Below, piece after piece: positions 59,283-64,000 of a stretch of DNA of 64,000 bases. A program made the position numbers and the translations under genes. Location of the stretch: positions 721,634,367-721,698,366 of the forward strand of contig NC_081413.1 of assembly GCF_030272615.1 (NCBI RefSeq). Reading direction: 5' to 3'. Each line of letters starts with the position of its first letter. The first letter of the stretch is position 1. This DNA is from Cryptomeria japonica (taxonomy: Eukaryota > Streptophyta > Pinopsida > Cupressales > Cupressaceae). The notes under the pieces were generated by a model. That model had not been told where the DNA came from. It did not search any database and saw only the letters and a program-made list of their open reading frames with translations.

Positions 59283-62200
59283 TGGAATTTGTGTGTGAAG
59301 TCTTCAATAAATATTGCAAGTGGAGGTGGACATTGAAATTCCACTCCAGAAGGGATTTCTATTGCCAGATATATAATAATATAAAAGATGGATATGGTGC
59401 TGATTTCTAGGATATTGATTACCATTAGAGAATTCTTGTGGACTATCTTGTCAATTATCTCACTATGCTCAATTTTATGTAAGCTTAATATTTAACTTCT
59501 AATTGTATAAGTATTGGATCATGTATACAAATGGGATCTTTGGAATGAGATATGGAAATTTGTCATAGGATAAGGAAAGATGAATTTTATCAAATGTTGT
59601 AGTTGTCACTGCCCTAATCAATTGTTTCCCTTACAAATCCACATCCCGCTTTGGTGAATTTTGGGCCAACAGTTGTGAAACCGCATTGCTTAGAGAGGAA
59701 GTGTTAGATAATTGGTAATAAATCCACGATTGCTTCTACCCCTCTCGGTTTGCTTGGTCCTAGTGATAATGCTCTAGCATAACTTTCAGATGTAGTCATG
59801 TATACAAACCGTGGAAGCACACACAAGAAACGTCAACTATTTGACATAATGCCTCAGAAATTTGTTCTCATGGAATGACCTGATCACGAGACATGCAAAA
59901 TGTAGAAGCATAGAAAATGCACCTTAACTATTTGACAAAATGCCTCAAAGTGTACTTTCATAATGGGACTCCTTGATTTCAGCATATTAACAAAATGGAT
60001 CTATCAAAAAGGCTTAAAAAATTTAGCTATGTGATTTCCCATGCATTTGGAGAAAGACAAAATTGTGTCTTAGATTATTCAAGAAGTATACACATTATTT
60101 AATAATATTGGGTACCATAGAAGTTTTATTCTAAACTATACACTTAGTTCTAGACCTTTGTAAGGTTCTTTCATAGCGAGCCAACTACCTAATGGATGGA
60201 GCACCATAGCTACTACCTTACAAAGAGATTTTTAAGGGCCCTACCAAGTGGCAAAAAAAGAAAGATAATGGTTCCTTTTGCTTATGTATATTATAAGGAA
60301 AAAGGGCTTATACTATCTATTAACACCTTTTATCTTAAAAGGTATTTGATGGTATTGAATTGTAAAACATGAATAATATATTTTTTTGTGTTTCTTAAGT
60401 AGCATTCATGTGTAAAGATAGAGATAACAGATAATTATTTATAGAATGTATTTTGAGATATATATGCAATATATTATTCACTATAAGTAGGTCCACATTA
60501 TATTTGTGATCGTGTGATCTTATAACTATTTTGGTGATGTTTCGAATTGGACATTCCATTCGTATCACTTCCAAGTCTTGAAATCTCTAACTTTAAGGGC
60601 AAAATTTTCAACTTCATTTGTACCTTGTTCGTTCCATGTTCCATTCATACTATTTCTAAGTCTTGAACAAAAAAATTTTCACCTTCATTCGTACCTTAAT
60701 CAAATCGGCATTTCAAGGTTCTCATTTGCACAAACTTAAACTTGCTAAGAAAACACTTGCCAAGATTAATCTTTTGACCAAACTCATGCCTTAGTCTATT
60801 TTTCATCACAAAATCCGAATTTGACCTATGCTATGATACTTCAAAATTTTTCTATTCTTGAAAGAAATTTTGATCTCTTTTCTCATTTTGACCTATGTCA
60901 ATCCAAAACCCTAATTCATACTTTTTCAAACCCTAAGACTTTTTCTTGCAAATTGACAACTTTTAACAACATTACCCACCTTAGCAAGGTTGGAAACACA
61001 ACTTCAATCTTGACTTGACAAGACATATTCACCTCTCATAGGCAACGGCTAACAACTACTAAACTTACCAAGCTAAGATGACCAAACTAAACACCTATCC
61101 CTAAGCAAAAAGTGGGGGTCCCTATTTGCAATGGGGCAATGTGTGAAAAGGTCACAAAACCATCCTTTATTCATTATTCTTGCTAAGCCCATTCATTGTT
61201 TCTGCTACTAACTAATTTAGAGATGTCCTAGGCCTTCCATGCCTAGACCACACAATAATTGGTTTTAGAAATGAGGATAAATAGTCTCCCCTCCTTGAAA
61301 TTGTTTTCCCATAAGAAACTTCACATCATGATTCATACTGGGATATGAAATAAGTCTGCGATTATAAAGCACTACCCTAGAATGTTGGCATAGATCACTA
61401 TCTATTGTGATGGTTGTGAAAATATGAATTATCTTCATAGAATCCCTCACAATTAGCTCCCATAAAAATATTAGCAGTTCGATAACCACTTGTTCATCAA
61501 TGGATATCATCATTGTGGGAAGAAAATGGGAACAATGTCTATTTTGTATAAGGGGTATGGATATTAATATAGTTGAAGTGTCACCCCTTCTTTCAACCAA
61601 ACTTAAACATTCCACCCTGGGTTGTTGATCAAAAGATGAGATCCAATTTATCGTTCTACCCTGAATTGCAATCTCTCGCAATTTTTTTTGTTGAGTGGTT
61701 AGTGATAGCATTACTAGGGTTTGTCCCACTATTCCAATCCCGTCTCAACACTTCATTGGTACGATATGCACCGAGGTCCCAAATTCTATGTTTGTATTCA
61801 ATCTCATCATAACATTTATGAAGTGATTCTTTATTCAACTCGAAGAGTGGGTTTTCATAAACCTTATTCTCATCAACTTGAATCAAGGGATTATTAGCAA
61901 GTTGAAACTTATCCTTGTTCCCAAATGAAACCTATCTTTCTCCCAACCTTCATTATTTGATTTCTCTAGACAAAATTTTGAATCATAGAGCTCATCTATG
62001 TTATTTGATTCCTTAATTTCATTATTTCGTTCGTTGTCCTCTTGTTCGTTAAAGTGTTTAGTTACTAACCTTGATTTTCTACTTGTGGGATCTTATGGAA
62101 TTATATCAACTTATCCTCTTCTCGTTATGTAAATCTAGAGCCTTACAATTTTTTTTTACCAATCTATTAAAACTCACTTCCTTTGGTGATCATCCTTTAA

Positions 62201-64000
62201 AGCCTTCAATGCTATTGGTTGACTTTCATGACTAGGCAAGTGTACATGCAAAATTCCTAATGTAATATTGAAATCACAATTCATCTCTTGTTCATCCAAG
62301 TGTCGATGTCTTTGCTTGAGAAGATATCATCTTGGCATGTTAAGATTTATCATTCTAACATTCACATAGTCACAGAGTTTTTTCCACATCTTCAACATTG
62401 TCCATTAGTTTCGTTGGTTCCTTGCTTGCCATTGCTTCGTAAAAAATATTTCTCATATTCTCGTCTCTATCCTTCAATGTAACATTTCTTTGTTTATTTT
62501 CCTCTGATTAGAACTATTATTCTTCTAATCCACAACCATTGACTTGTTAGTGGATACCATGTGTTCTTTATGAGGCACAAGAGAATCATGAACAACCTTC
62601 TAATTTCTAAGCAACTTCAAATAATTTGATTTATGATCACTAGATAAGTTATCCTTAATGCATGACTCTTGAGATGGAGTAAGAGAAATATCGTAATCAT
62701 CTTGACTCATTTCGTTGGTGATTGAAGAAGCATATGAAGGTATAACTGTCTCCCGATTTTTAGAGATGTTGGAGACCATTTCCTTGTTTTAAATCTCTTG
62801 AAATGCTAGCATGAGATCATGGGTAGTTGTAAGATCTCTATTAGCACAACCTTCAATTTTGGCTTTTGGAAAGGTGATTTGCCTATTTTTTAGTCCTTCT
62901 TTGGTGTGTACTCTTCTTCCTCTTCCTTCATTCTTCTCCTTAGTTCAACACTTAACTCACCCCATTTGGCTAAATTCCTATCACTCTTTTGGAGATTTTG
63001 TTTTAGTTTTTCTACAAGCTCTTGAATTGTATTCATCTTGAAACAATTTTGAAGTCTCCCTAACAGGCTGCCAAGTTTATTAGCTCTGATGCTACTTGTA
63101 ATGTCCCCTTTTAGGAACAATGAAATATATCCACTAAATTGCAATATATTTAACAAATGAACAATTAAAAATGAATGATAAGGTATTGGATAATTAAGAA
63201 TGATTACAAATTTCTTGAATTTCTAATATGAAGTCTAATTTGTATGCACAAGAAGATGATAGCGATCTTAATGCATCTCTGATTGTTGTTCTTGATTTAT
63301 TGTCCTTATAACCAAGCATCAAGTTGTGTATGATTCTGCCTATATAAAATAAATTATAGGCCTTGAAACTTGAATGCTTTTCATGATTGATATCCTTTTA
63401 ATTATGTGATTTTGTTATGAAGCCTTGCCCTATTTATGTACTTGAAACATATGCCTCCATGTTATAAAATGCTACTCTACTAGAGCCATCCAAATCTAGA
63501 AATTAACAAGCAACAAAGTCTTCCAATAAATCCATGTTCACAATATTTATTAATGCTTTATATCTCTTTCCAAGAGATATGATTTCTCTTGAAAAACACA
63601 ATATTTCATAGCATATATATTAGGGTGTGAAGATTTGGGTTACTTATTTTATTAATTCGTAGCAGATTGCTAGGGCAGCCAAGTGAAGGTCTTGTTGCCG
63701 CTATTTTACAAGGTCACTGATGCATGTTAAAAAGTACTAGACTAGCAGAAACAATGCCCATGATTATCACTGGAACTTAGGATTAAAATTAAATATGATT
63801 TTTAATCAAGGTATAGCATATTGCATGATACAATAGAAAAAGTTTTGGCAAAATGATCTTGAGACATAAGGATCAAAGAAACATTCTTGTGAACATAATA
63901 TAGTAAATTTTACAAATATATAAATCTATATTATTATCAGTATTCTTATATGTTACAGTTGAATCAACAACCTATGGTTCTTGGGATCTTATAGTCAAAA
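59283..64000 (-). repeat. Inverted duplication, arm 2, with empty insertion site
   Basis: Reverse complement of arm 1 without element B. Near 62162-62166 the minus strand reads GAGTTTTAATAGATTGG, the uninterrupted target with a single AATAG. Arm 2 contains the same decayed frames as arm 1 (62890-63156, 61656-61886, 61265-61729). It ends at the assembly gap on one side and the window edge on the other. Confidence 0.9.

Noticed and set aside
58743-59336. Open frames spanning the gap
   Set aside because: They exist only because N cannot contain a stop. Only the part outside the gap that belongs to the TIR exon was used.

Overview
The window is plant nuclear DNA, most likely from a conifer or another gymnosperm with a large genome. 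The reasons are a TIR-NBS-LRR (TNL) resistance gene with plant introns, nested LTR retrotransposons, very AT-rich spacers, and TIR and NBS motifs of the kind I associate with conifer TNLs. No bacterial-style operon, rRNA, tRNA or CRISPR array was seen. The species cannot be named from sequence alone.

Layout. (1) 1-10587: retroelement A on the minus strand, a Ty3/gypsy element of the Tat type. Its gag-protease frame is long and open, but RT, both RNase H domains and the integrase core are missing and a different open segment takes their place. Its 3' LTR runs off the left edge. (2) 10588-16326: AT-rich spacer without a recognisable gene, ending in a small PDS5-like exon fragment. (3) 16327-18164 plus 34349-37232: one arm of a 4.7-kb inverted duplication made of older retroelement debris. 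(4) 18165-34348: retroelement B, plus strand, 16,184 bp, with two 767-bp LTRs and a perfect 5-bp target duplication (AATAG). It has gag, protease, RT, RNase H, a second RNase H and integrase, all broken by stops, a frameshift and a YVDD-to-YVDN change. (5) 39708-45172: NBS-LRR exons of a TNL gene on the minus strand, with 16 nearly identical 46-residue LRR units. (6) 45173-58052: a putative 12.9-kb intron holding a dead TIR exon, two short TRIM-like copia elements, older LTR-like repeats and tandem duplications. (7) 58053-58741: TIR exon and short linker exon. (8) 58783-59282: an assembly gap of exactly 500 N. (9) 59283-64000: the second, inverted arm, which keeps the empty site where element B is inserted in the first arm.

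The most unusual system is inside both retroelements. Between pol and the 3' LTR, on the strand opposite to gag-pol, lies a spliced gene for a plant mobile domain (PMD) protein. It has a TATA-like box about 95 bp before its ATG, a 66-nt first exon, a phase-0 intron of 547 bp (A) or 825 bp (B), and a long second exon. Its intron carries a conserved seven-unit array of small inverted repeats whose arms change together from unit to unit, and in B also a CACAGACGCG-type repeat. Both PMD copies are now broken by stops.

The TNL exons from 58741 down to 39708 join in a consistent reading phase across five introns and would encode 1,881 residues. The dead TIR exon at 48.1 kb, much nearer the NBS exon, leaves open whether the distant intact TIR exon is really spliced to this NBS-LRR.
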